Below, in pieces: positions 25,652-33,445 of a stretch of 64,000 nt of DNA. The translations under genes and the position numbers were made by a program. Source of the DNA: Fluctibacter halophilus (lineage in GTDB: Bacteria > Pseudomonadota > Gammaproteobacteria > Enterobacterales > Alteromonadaceae); assembly GCF_020687825.1 (NCBI RefSeq), contig NZ_JAJEWP010000001.1, forward strand, positions 172,078-236,077. The letters run 5' to 3'. Under the pieces are notes generated by a model, which saw only the letters and a list, made by a program, of their open reading frames with translations, was not told the origin of the DNA and did not search any database. The stretch's first letter is position 1. Every line of letters starts with the position of its first letter.

Positions 25652-27719
25652 ATCGTGGCTGCGGGTGCTATCGGTCGTGGTATCGTCAGCACTCCTATCA
25701 GCGTGTGCGACCAGTAACCACAGTGATGCGTTTTCTAAAAAATACGGTGAGCAAGCGCTGGAAGTACGCAAAAGCTATCTGAACATTGATGGCGTGGAAG
25801 AGGCTGAACTTGGAATACAAGACGATGTCAGTGAATCTCAACAACGCCGTAACGACGGAGGCTTCTTTACCCTGCCGTCAATGAGTCGGCCTGACGTCTC
25901 CTTTTCCTCTGCCGAAATGGAACAACTGTTTCCCGACAGCGGCGAGATCCAAGTTGCTGCGAATCAAATGCCGTTGAACGGTTTTATCCACTATGTGTTT
26001 GGTGAACTGCTGGGAGTTAATTACATGGTCACCCCGGATGTGGACCGGGCTACGGCACCTGTGACACTAAACATTTCAAAGCCTGTAACACCGCGTAAGT
26101 TATTTGCGCTGGCACAAACGGCTTTGGGGGAGCGACATGTCACGGTCAAATATAATGGCGATGTCTTGTTATTGGCCAAAACAGAACCGAACAGCAAGGC
26201 CGCCCGCGCCGTTGGTATGGGACGTGAAGTGAACGACATTCCCAGCACTGCGAACAGCGTGATGCAAATCGTTCCGGTACTGTATGGCATCAAAGTTTCC
26301 CTGAAGACCACCATCGAACAGCTGGCCGACGTACAGATCACTCTGGATGCCAAGCAAAGCACGCTGTTTATCACCGGAGATCGTGAGCAAGTTGTCAGGG
26401 CTGTAGAACTGGTCCAGTTGCTAGATTCTCCGGCAAACAGAGGACGGCATGTGGGGCTGGTGAAGCTGACGTTTACCGGTATAGACATGTACCTCAACCA
26501 GTTGTCAGCGTTGCTGGAGTCGGAGGGGATCCCCAATGGCATCATCGAGCCGGGCAATGACAATCTGGTGTTTGTGCCTCTTTACCAAATCGGTGCTGTT
26601 GCGGTGTTTGCCGCCAGCCAGTCGTTGCTCGACCGTGTTGAGTTCTGGACCAAAACGCTGGATCAGCCAACGGAGGGGGATGTGCGTCAGTATTACGTAT
26701 ATCACCCGAAATTTGCCCGCGCCAAGGACATTGGCGAGAGTTTGCAGCCTTTGATTGCCGGAGCCCGACAAACGAACGTTAGCTCCAACGCGCAAAACAG
26801 CCGAGAGGACGCAAATGGTGCGTCGACAGGACAACTAAAAGCAACCTCGCGTACTACTGGGGCCAGCAATGATGAACTGAATTTTGTTGTCGACGAACGC
26901 ACCAATGCGTTGATCTTTAACACGACAGGTACAGCATACAAAAAGATTTTGCCCTTGGTAACGAGCCTTGATGTACTGCCAAAGCAAGTGATGCTGCAGA
27001 TCACCATCGCAGAAGTCACACTGACTGACGAGTTTAAGATGGGGGTGGAATTTGCCCTATCCAGTGGCAAGTTTGGTTTTAACAGCGGTTTTGCCTCTGA
27101 AGGAGTAGGGGATGTGCTGACCTGGGCCAGTGGGGTAAATACAGCATCACTGCAGGCCTTGTCATCCAATAATTTGTTCAATGTGCTGTCTAACCCCAAT
27201 TTACTGGTGCGGGATGGTGTATCGGCGACCATTCAGGTCGGGCGTGAAATCCCCATTGTTGGCTCGACCACGGTCAATCCCAATACGGGTAACCAGTTGA
27301 CCCAGTCAGTCGAGTACCGGCGCACGGGAACACTGGTAACGGTGACGCCCACCATTAATGCGCAGGGTGTGGTCATTATGAACATCAGTCAGTCTAACAG
27401 TAACGAGACAGAGGGAGACGCGGCCAGTGGCAATCCCAACATTTTTGAACGCTCTCTGTCTACTGAGGTCGTGGCGGAAAACGGACAAACCATACTGATG
27501 GGGGGGCTGATCAGCGAAGAGACCACAAACAATAACTCTGGCTTGCCTGGCCTGCGTGATATTCCTTTATTTGGGAATCTGTTTGGGGCAACCACGCAGA
27601 GTAAAGTGAAGACGGAACTGGTGATCATGGTAACCCCCCGTGTTATCAGTCGTTCAGACCAATGGGATGGGCTAATGCGTACGTTCAAAGACACGGTGTC
27701 GTCCATACGTATTGATTGA
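25641..27719 (+). CDS. gspD: T2SS secretin GspD with its own lipobox
   Basis: A 692-residue outer-membrane secretin. The signal peptide ends in a lipobox LSAC (C22). Periplasmic N-domains follow (NGFIHYVFGELLGVNYMV, later repeats), then a Ser/Asn-rich linker near 375-400. The C-terminal secretin domain has QVMLQITIAEVTL, VGREIPIVGS and GLPGLRDIPLFGNLFG. Classical GspD is not a lipoprotein and uses a pilotin such as GspS; a lipidated secretin could reach the outer membrane unaided. It is the last gene of the T2SS cluster, with the S-layer-like gene next. Confidence 0.92.
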   Translation: MPSKSWLRVLSVVVSSALLSACATSNHSDAFSKKYGEQALEVRKSYLNIDGVEEAELGIQDDVSESQQRRNDGGFFTLPSMSRPDVSFSSAEMEQLFPDSGEIQVAANQMPLNGFIHYVFGELLGVNYMVTPDVDRATAPVTLNISKPVTPRKLFALAQTALGERHVTVKYNGDVLLLAKTEPNSKAARAVGMGREVNDIPSTANSVMQIVPVLYGIKVSLKTTIEQLADVQITLDAKQSTLFITGDREQVVRAVELVQLLDSPANRGRHVGLVKLTFTGIDMYLNQLSALLESEGIPNGIIEPGNDNLVFVPLYQIGAVAVFAASQSLLDRVEFWTKTLDQPTEGDVRQYYVYHPKFARAKDIGESLQPLIAGARQTNVSSNAQNSREDANGASTGQLKATSRTTGASNDELNFVVDERTNALIFNTTGTAYKKILPLVTSLDVLPKQVMLQITIAEVTLTDEFKMGVEFALSSGKFGFNSGFASEGVGDVLTWASGVNTASLQALSSNNLFNVLSNPNLLVRDGVSATIQVGREIPIVGSTTVNPNTGNQLTQSVEYRRTGTLVTVTPTINAQGVVIMNISQSNSNETEGDAASGNPNIFERSLSTEVVAENGQTILMGGLISEETTNNNSGLPGLRDIPLFGNLFGATTQSKVKTELVIMVTPRVISRSDQWDGLMRTFKDTVSSIRID

Positions 27720-28013
27720 TATACCTTTAAAATGTGAGAAAGGATTGATTTTTAAAGGCTTTCACGCATACTTACTATGCGTTGAAGAAGGCAACAGACC
27801 GTTTTCTCATTAAAGTGTGGCTTTTTTGAGCTAAATACATAATAAATTGACGGTTTTGTTGACATCGGAACTCATTTATATATAAATTGGATTTGGTTCG
27901 TTTTTCTGGCCAGCTAGGGTGCGGTTGAACGAAATAAAACCATCGACGGTAAACGGACACAACGCAAAATGAATTGCTTCGTGTTCAATTTCATGAAATT
28001 GGAGATAATTACA
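27720..28013 (+). other. Long structured leader upstream of the S-layer-like gene
   Basis: This is a 294-base A/T-rich non-coding stretch. It holds an 8-bp inverted repeat CCTTTAAA/TTTAAAGG (27724-27758) and a 7-bp hairpin ACGCATA-CTTAC-TATGCGT (27764-27782), neither followed by a U-tract. A strong promoter comes next, and the probable transcript leader is about 120 nt with GGAG at 28001-28004. Confidence 0.6.
27859..27886 (+). promoter_or_regulatory. Strong sigma-70 promoter of the S-layer-like gene
   Basis: A perfect TTGACA (27859-27864), 16-bp spacer and TATAAA (27881-27886) in an A/T-rich context. This is the best -35/-10 match I found in the window. It fits a very highly expressed monocistronic gene. 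Confidence 0.8.
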
Positions 28014-29315
28014 ATGTTCAAAAAGACGCTTATTGCTGCATCTGTAGCAGCTACCGCATCTTTCGCTGCAGTAGGCTCTACTGTTAGCACGACTCCTGCT
28101 ACACTGGGTGTGGAATATGCGGTCGGCATTCAGCAGGTTACTGCCGCTGACGTTACTATTACCCCTGAGCGTGACTACGACAGCGGTGATATCATCACTC
28201 TGGAAGTGACTGGTGCGACTGTTGCTACTATGACTGCAGCTGCTACTCCTGCTCCTATCGTTCCTACAGTGACTGGTGTTGGTAACCTGCTAGATAACAT
28301 CGAATTCCTCGAGTACTCTGGCAACAAAATCAAACTGTTGGTAACTAACCCTGTAGCTTTCGGCGCTGGTACTGCAGTAACTGTTTCTGGCGTTCAGCTG
28401 ATCACCACTGCTGCGGCAGACGAAGGTGAAGTTAAGATGTCTGCAGTTGGTACAGTTGCAACCGTTGAAGGTCCTAAAACTGTTGACTCGTCTACTGCAG
28501 TAACTGCAATCACTTACGCTCAACAGCTTGACACATCTGTAAGCACTGCTTTCGATGCTGTTATCGACGTTAACACTGCTCGTAAAGAGTTTGTTGGCGG
28601 CGGTACTGCTGATACTCTGGTAATCAGCAACACTGAAGCTGCTGTATCTACCGGCGTTACTACCACTGGTGCTACTTACAAAGTTTGGGGTGACTTCTCA
28701 TTCCTGGACGCTGATGGCGACGGTGAACTAGGCGGTGCTGACGACGGTGCTGTCACTTCAACTGCTGGTACTGCAACTGTAGCTGAAGACTTCATGTCTG
28801 TATCTGTAGCGCAAGCAGCTGCTTTCTCTACTGGTACTGTAGGTATCACTGTGACTGGTCCTGCTGATGTGGTAATCCCAGATCAAACCTTCACTGCTGA
28901 AACCAAAGTTTCTTACACCGATCCTAAAGGCGGCGCAACTGACCTGGTAGCTACTACTCTGTCTGAAAGCTCTGCTGGTGCATGGACCCTGAATGGTGCG
29001 AAAGCACACATTCCATTCCTGCCTTTCGGTTCTGCTTACTCTCAGTCAGTAACTGTGTCTAACACTTCTACTCAAACTGGCGGTGTTGACTTGGTTATCT
29101 ACGTAGGCGATGACACTGTAGAAATGGAAGGTATCGCAACTGTTGGCGCTGAAGGTGTTACTGACATCTCTGCTGCTATCCGTAACGCAGTAACTTCTGC
29201 AGGTCTGAGTGGTCCTCTGTCTTTCGACGTGATCATCAATGCACCTGAAAACGCCATCGTTGTTGAAGCGTTGTACTACGCTAAGACTGACGGCGACCGT
29301 CTGCGCACTCTGTAA
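28014..29315 (+). CDS. Abundant secreted S-layer-like protein (Slr4-type candidate)
   Basis: A 433-residue exported protein. It has a clear signal peptide with probable cleavage near 18-19 (ASFA/AV), and the mature chain is rich in Thr, Val, Ala and Gly, acidic, with no cysteine. Residues 232-243 form an EF-hand-type loop (D232, D234, D236, G237, L239, D243) that could bind calcium. Codons are strongly biased (GCT, GTT, ACT, CGT), unlike its neighbours, and the strong promoter and perfect terminator make it monocistronic. These are S-layer-like properties. It resembles, from memory, Slr4-type S-layer proteins of marine gammaproteobacteria. T2SS export is inferred from adjacency. Confidence 0.72.
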   Translation: MFKKTLIAASVAATASFAAVGSTVSTTPATLGVEYAVGIQQVTAADVTITPERDYDSGDIITLEVTGATVATMTAAATPAPIVPTVTGVGNLLDNIEFLEYSGNKIKLLVTNPVAFGAGTAVTVSGVQLITTAAADEGEVKMSAVGTVATVEGPKTVDSSTAVTAITYAQQLDTSVSTAFDAVIDVNTARKEFVGGGTADTLVISNTEAAVSTGVTTTGATYKVWGDFSFLDADGDGELGGADDGAVTSTAGTATVAEDFMSVSVAQAAAFSTGTVGITVTGPADVVIPDQTFTAETKVSYTDPKGGATDLVATTLSESSAGAWTLNGAKAHIPFLPFGSAYSQSVTVSNTSTQTGGVDLVIYVGDDTVEMEGIATVGAEGVTDISAAIRNAVTSAGLSGPLSFDVIINAPENAIVVEALYYAKTDGDRLRTL

Positions 29316-29334
29316 TCACAGAGACGACAGCATT

Positions 29335-29363
29335 AAAAAGGCGAGCATATGCTCGCCTTTTTT
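29335..29363 (+). terminator. Strong terminator after the S-layer-like gene
   Basis: A perfect palindrome AAAAAGGCGAGCAT/ATGCTCGCCTTTTT ends in a T-run. It isolates the highly expressed gene from the downstream glycosylation genes. Confidence 0.92.
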
Positions 29364-29386
29364 CATTTCTCTGCACACGAAATAGT

Positions 29387-31117
29387 ATGATTGTTATTGC
29401 TCGGGCATTGATGCCCATTCTAGGGATAGTGTTGGTCGCAGCAGGTTACTACGGCCTAACAACCATTCCATTCTATCTCGACGATTTTAGTTCGATACTG
29501 CACAATCCAGCCATCGCGCCACCGATAGATTGGCAGGCTTTGTGGGACAAGCACAGTTCCAGGCCATTGACCTATGCAATATTCGCCCTTCAGCTTACCT
29601 GGTTTGGCGAAAACGCCGCTGCATTTCATGTTTTTAGCATCCTGCTGCACGGGCTGACAAGCGGTTTACTTGGCTTGTTATGTTGGCAGCTACTGCGTCA
29701 TCAGGCGACCTCTAATACGTTTGACGGAGCGGCTGCATACACTTTCAGTGTTGGTGCAGCAGTTTTATTTGCCGTCCACCCTCAAAATAGTCAGGCTGTT
29801 GTTTATGCGGTGCAGCAGGGAGCATTGTGGGCGGCGTTTGGTTCGCTTGGTGCGCTGAATAGTTATGTGTACTGGCGAACAACACAACGCATGTGGGCTT
29901 TGTTGGTTGGCTTGCTGTTTTTCATTATAGCGCTATCGGGTAAGCAAAATGCAGCGGTTCTACCACTCATGATATGGGTTCTGGAGTGGTTGTTCTTTAA
30001 GCGCTTTACCAAGATACTTTTTGTTAGCGGTATTGCACTCCTAATGGTCTGCGTCATTGGATTAGTAAGCCAGTTCGGCAATCAGACGCTATCCGTGCTG
30101 GACGGTTTAACACGGGAAACCGCTGACATTGCACGCATAGACTATCTTATGACGCAATTGGATGCACTGCGCCACTATCAATTCCAGTTCTTCTCTTTGC
30201 AAGGCTTGCGGTTGGAATATGACTGGCCGCTTATAACAGTCCCTGATACAGCAACTGTTATATCAGCTATTTGGCACTCAGTAGTTGTGATATGTGCCAT
30301 TTTAATGCGCCGAAAGATGCCGCTACTCACACTGGGGGTCCTATGTTATTACCTGGCGCATACGGTTGAGTCGAGTGTCATGCCCATCAAGGATTTGGTA
30401 TTTGAACATCGTACCTATCTACCAAATGCTGGCATGGTGCTGGGCGTTGTTGCCCTTTTGATACCACTAACCCGTCGCAAAGTATGGGCTTTACCAGCGT
30501 ATGTAGCATGCGCAGTGCTATTGCTATTGTTGACCTACCAATTGCACAACCGTATCACCTTGTGGGCAGATAAGACGCGTTTTTATGCGAATGAAGTCTC
30601 TTTGTCTAAACGCAGTGCACGAGCGACCGGTGAATATGCGACAGCTCTGTCTCAAAATAATCAATGTCCCAAAGCCATCAGCTATTTCAGTCACGCCATT
30701 GCATTGTATAATAAGCAGCCTGATTGGCAGTTGGGTATCCAGCCTGAGATGCTGCTTAATTACATCGCCTGTCTGCGTGAATTGGGCATTTATCAAAAAG
30801 CTGATATCTACGAGCTGGATTTGTTGGAACAAGTAAAAGAGCCCGTGCGTCGGAGTATGATCCTATCCAACAGAGGACTTTTCTACCTGCGCAATAAAGA
30901 TTTTGAGCGTGCCAATCAGGCGCTGAGCGAAGGGTTTCAGTTAAATAAATCTGACTATGTTCTGACCGTAAATCTGGCCATCACTCGGGTTAACCTAGGG
31001 GACTATAAGGCAGGCCAAGCACTGCTCAAACATGCACTTATGCTTAAACCCGGGGATGAGACCGCGACCAACCTGTACAACAAATTGCAACAGTTAACTT
31101 CTACGAGCCAAGAATGA
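29387..31117 (+). CDS. TMTC-like GT-C membrane glycosyltransferase with C-terminal TPRs
   Basis: A 576-residue protein with about ten or eleven membrane helices over residues 1-400, then a soluble TPR domain (about 405-570). Early-loop acidic pair D32-D33 (FYLDDFSS), FAVHPQNSQAVVY near residue 130 and the loop motif EHRTYLPNAG match the layout of TMTC-type O-mannosyltransferases and related bacterial GT-C/TPR proteins. These use polyprenyl-phosphate sugars to modify Ser/Thr outside the cytoplasm. Placed just after a Thr-rich secreted protein, it is a candidate O-glycosyltransferase for it. The function is inferred. It overlaps the next gene by 4 nt. Confidence 0.72.
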   Translation: MIVIARALMPILGIVLVAAGYYGLTTIPFYLDDFSSILHNPAIAPPIDWQALWDKHSSRPLTYAIFALQLTWFGENAAAFHVFSILLHGLTSGLLGLLCWQLLRHQATSNTFDGAAAYTFSVGAAVLFAVHPQNSQAVVYAVQQGALWAAFGSLGALNSYVYWRTTQRMWALLVGLLFFIIALSGKQNAAVLPLMIWVLEWLFFKRFTKILFVSGIALLMVCVIGLVSQFGNQTLSVLDGLTRETADIARIDYLMTQLDALRHYQFQFFSLQGLRLEYDWPLITVPDTATVISAIWHSVVVICAILMRRKMPLLTLGVLCYYLAHTVESSVMPIKDLVFEHRTYLPNAGMVLGVVALLIPLTRRKVWALPAYVACAVLLLLLTYQLHNRITLWADKTRFYANEVSLSKRSARATGEYATALSQNNQCPKAISYFSHAIALYNKQPDWQLGIQPEMLLNYIACLRELGIYQKADIYELDLLEQVKEPVRRSMILSNRGLFYLRNKDFERANQALSEGFQLNKSDYVLTVNLAITRVNLGDYKAGQALLKHALMLKPGDETATNLYNKLQQLTSTSQE

Positions 31118-32193
31118 TACCCATCGTAAAACCTTTCTTGCCCGACATCGGGCGCTATCAGTCATACCTCGATGACATCTATGCACGCACTTGGCTGACC
31201 AATAATGGCCCACTGGTGCAGGAACTTGAGACACGTTTGGCAGAGTACCTCGGTGTCGAGCATTTATTACTGGTCGCCAATGGCACACTGGCGTTGCAAG
31301 TGGCCTTTCGCACTTTTGGCCTGGAAGAAGGGGAGGCCATCACGACACCCTTCACCTTTGCTGCAACACCAGGTGCATTGCGTTGGCAAAATCTGCAACC
31401 CCGTTTTGCGGACATCTGCCCGGACTCATTGAACATTGCTCCTGATTGTGTCGAGAATCTAATCACAGAGACTACTCGAGCGATTGTACCTGTCCACGTA
31501 TTTGGTAACCCTTGCGACGTTGAGCGGCTATCCACCATCGCTCAACGGCATGGATTGAAAGTGATCTATGATGCTGCCCATGCCTTCGCCTGTCAGTATA
31601 AAGGCCAAACAGTTTTGCAACACGGTGACGCTGCGACCTTGAGTCTGCATGCAACAAAAATGTTCCATTGTGTTGAAGGGGGCGCCATCATATTCAAAGA
31701 GCGCGAAGCATTGGAAAAAGCACGTCAACTGATTAACTTTGGTTTTGACAGGCACAATGTACCGGCGCATGTTGGCATCAATGCCAAAATGAGTGAGCTT
31801 CATGCCGCAATGGGACTCGCAATGCTGGACATTTTTCCTGAAATACTGGCCCATCGACAGGCTTTGATGCAGGCCTACCAGCAACAGCTTTCGGGCTGGG
31901 TGACGTTTCAGGAGTGGTCAAAAGACAGTCGTAATAACGGCGCTTATGCCCCGATTATTTTGCCATCAGAGGCGCACGTATTCGCCGTAATGGATGCGTT
32001 GCAGGCGGTCAATATTCAATCGCGTCGTTATTTTTATCCCAACCTTGCTGAAGTCAGTGTGTATGGCGATGAAGGTATTTGCCCAACGTCAGCTGACATA
32101 TCCCGGCGGATTTTATGTTTACCGCTTTTTGCAAATATGACCTTTGAAGAGGTCTCTACGGTATCGGAAACGGTTAAGAAGGCTTTGTCTTAA
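31114..32193 (+). CDS. DegT/DnrJ/EryC1 nucleotide-sugar aminotransferase
   Basis: A 359-residue PLP enzyme that aminates a keto-deoxy nucleotide sugar. It has the N-terminal WLTNNGPLVQELE, the cofactor region VIYDAAHAF and a Schiff-base lysine in LHATKMFHCVEGG. The family includes WecE, VioA and FdtB, which make dTDP-amino-dideoxy sugars. The WecF-like transferase downstream suggests a 4-amino-4,6-dideoxy sugar as product, but specificity cannot be read from sequence. It starts within the preceding gene (4-nt overlap). Confidence 0.88.
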   Translation: MIPIVKPFLPDIGRYQSYLDDIYARTWLTNNGPLVQELETRLAEYLGVEHLLLVANGTLALQVAFRTFGLEEGEAITTPFTFAATPGALRWQNLQPRFADICPDSLNIAPDCVENLITETTRAIVPVHVFGNPCDVERLSTIAQRHGLKVIYDAAHAFACQYKGQTVLQHGDAATLSLHATKMFHCVEGGAIIFKEREALEKARQLINFGFDRHNVPAHVGINAKMSELHAAMGLAMLDIFPEILAHRQALMQAYQQQLSGWVTFQEWSKDSRNNGAYAPIILPSEAHVFAVMDALQAVNIQSRRYFYPNLAEVSVYGDEGICPTSADISRRILCLPLFANMTFEEVSTVSETVKKALS

Positions 32194-32216
32194 GTCGCGA
32201 CGATTTAACCGCTGGA

Positions 32217-32246
32217 TTGGCTTACAGCCTGTATATGCGCTAAAAT
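32217..32246 (+). promoter_or_regulatory. Candidate promoter before the DPM-like gene
   Basis: TTGGCT (32217-32222), 18-bp spacer and TAAAAT (32241-32246), followed by a strong GAGGAGGG ribosome site for the TTG start at 32273. Confidence 0.45.
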
Positions 32247-32272
32247 GCGGCGGTTGTTGAGGAGGGCTCTGT

Positions 32273-32992
32273 TTGGCCAGTTTTGCGGTTATTATTCCGG
32301 CGATGAATGAAGCATCAAGTATTCGTGCAGTGATTGAAGACATTCGCGCGCTGCATGATTGTGCCGTGATCGTCGTTGATGATGCCAGCACCGATGACAC
32401 CGCATTGGTGTCCGAGCGTGCTGGAGCGATCGTATTACGACATGTGGTCAATATGGGGGCATGGCGCGCTACGCAAACCGGAATTCGCTTTGCGCGCTCT
32501 CAAGGCATTGAGCGGGTTATTTCGATGGATGCTGACGGACAGCATCTGGCTACTGAAATCAATAAGTTGCTCGAAGCTTCGTTGCGCGGTACGGATGTCG
32601 TGATTGGTTCCTGCTTGTCGAGAGGGAGTTGGGGAAGGCATGTAACCTGGCAACTGCTCAAATGGATTACCCGATTGGGAGTCAGTGATCTAACATCCGG
32701 GTTACGTTGTTATAATCGAAATGCCATCGACGTATTGTGCAGCGAGCAGGCCACAATGTTTGAATACCAAGACGTTGGGGTTTTGCTAATGTTGCGGGAT
32801 GTCGGGCTTCGCTGTCAGGAAATAGAAGTCTTGATGAACGAACGAGAAAACGGCATTTCGCGGATTTTCTATTCATGGCTTGCAGTCGGAAAGTATCTGC
32901 TTTACACGCTGGTACTTAGCACGACAAAGGCGGGTTCAGTATCAACCAAGCATTACAAAGAACGATTGAAATTAGGGGAAAACAGTGAATAA
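32273..32992 (+). CDS. GT2 family DPM-like glycosyltransferase
   Basis: A 239-residue soluble GT-A transferase resembling dolichol/polyprenyl-phosphate mannose synthases. It has VIIPAMNEASSI, the VVDDASTDDT donor site, SMDADGQH (metal-binding DxD) and an ExxRxxG-like C-terminal loop (NERENGIS). There is no C-terminal membrane part. Such enzymes make polyprenyl-phosphate sugars, the donors for GT-C enzymes, which would link it to the TMTC-like protein. The TTG start is supported by AGGAGGG at 32260-32266. It overlaps the DUF2304 gene. Confidence 0.85.
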   Translation: MASFAVIIPAMNEASSIRAVIEDIRALHDCAVIVVDDASTDDTALVSERAGAIVLRHVVNMGAWRATQTGIRFARSQGIERVISMDADGQHLATEINKLLEASLRGTDVVIGSCLSRGSWGRHVTWQLLKWITRLGVSDLTSGLRCYNRNAIDVLCSEQATMFEYQDVGVLLMLRDVGLRCQEIEVLMNERENGISRIFYSWLAVGKYLLYTLVLSTTKAGSVSTKHYKERLKLGENSE

Positions 32993-33362
32993 CGCGCACT
33001 TGATTGCTGCTTTTATTGGTGCCGTATTGAGCATTACGATTGTGTTCTTAACACGCCGTGATCACATATCCCCTTTGGTTGCCGTTCGCTGGTTTTTGAT
33101 TGCGTTACTGGTGCTTTCAGTCAGCTTTTTTCCCGGGGTGGTAGACTGGTTTGGCCGTCAACTAGGCGTAGGTTATCCACCCATCCTGCCGGTTTTGGTA
33201 GCCCTGGGGGCAGCAATGGTTAAAATATTGTTGATGGACATTGAGCGCAATAAGATGCAGGTGAAGATTGACCGTCTGGTACAGCGAATGGCAGTGCTTG
33301 AGCATCGGGTGACCGAGTCTTCGCAGGACGGACAGAACAATAGCAAACGATCACATCCGTAA
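32985..33362 (+). CDS. DUF2304 membrane partner of the DPM-like transferase
   Basis: A 125-residue protein with three membrane helices and a coiled-coil-like tail (KIDRLVQRMAVLEHRV), matching DUF2304. Genes of this family habitually follow DPM-like transferases, where they probably act as membrane anchor or regulator. GTG 32985 overlaps the preceding gene by 8 nt. Confidence 0.82.
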   Translation: MNNAHLIAAFIGAVLSITIVFLTRRDHISPLVAVRWFLIALLVLSVSFFPGVVDWFGRQLGVGYPPILPVLVALGAAMVKILLMDIERNKMQVKIDRLVQRMAVLEHRVTESSQDGQNNSKRSHP

Positions 33363-33445
33363 CGGCATTGCCAGAACGCAACCGTGTCGTACTACCTCCC
33401 TTTAACAATGCCATGCTCGCGATATTCCGCTAGTGCGGTGAACCG

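Noticed and set aside
17765-27719. MSHA or type IV pilus operon instead of T2SS
   Set aside because: The complete G-H-I-J-K pseudopilin set, GspK without Glu5, the GspG DPWGNPY pattern and a GspD-type secretin favour T2SS; no retraction ATPase or major pilin is present.
27724-27758. Terminator after gspD
   Set aside because: The CCTTTAAA/TTTAAAGG repeat is A/T-rich with a 19-base loop and no U-tract, so it is weak as an intrinsic terminator.
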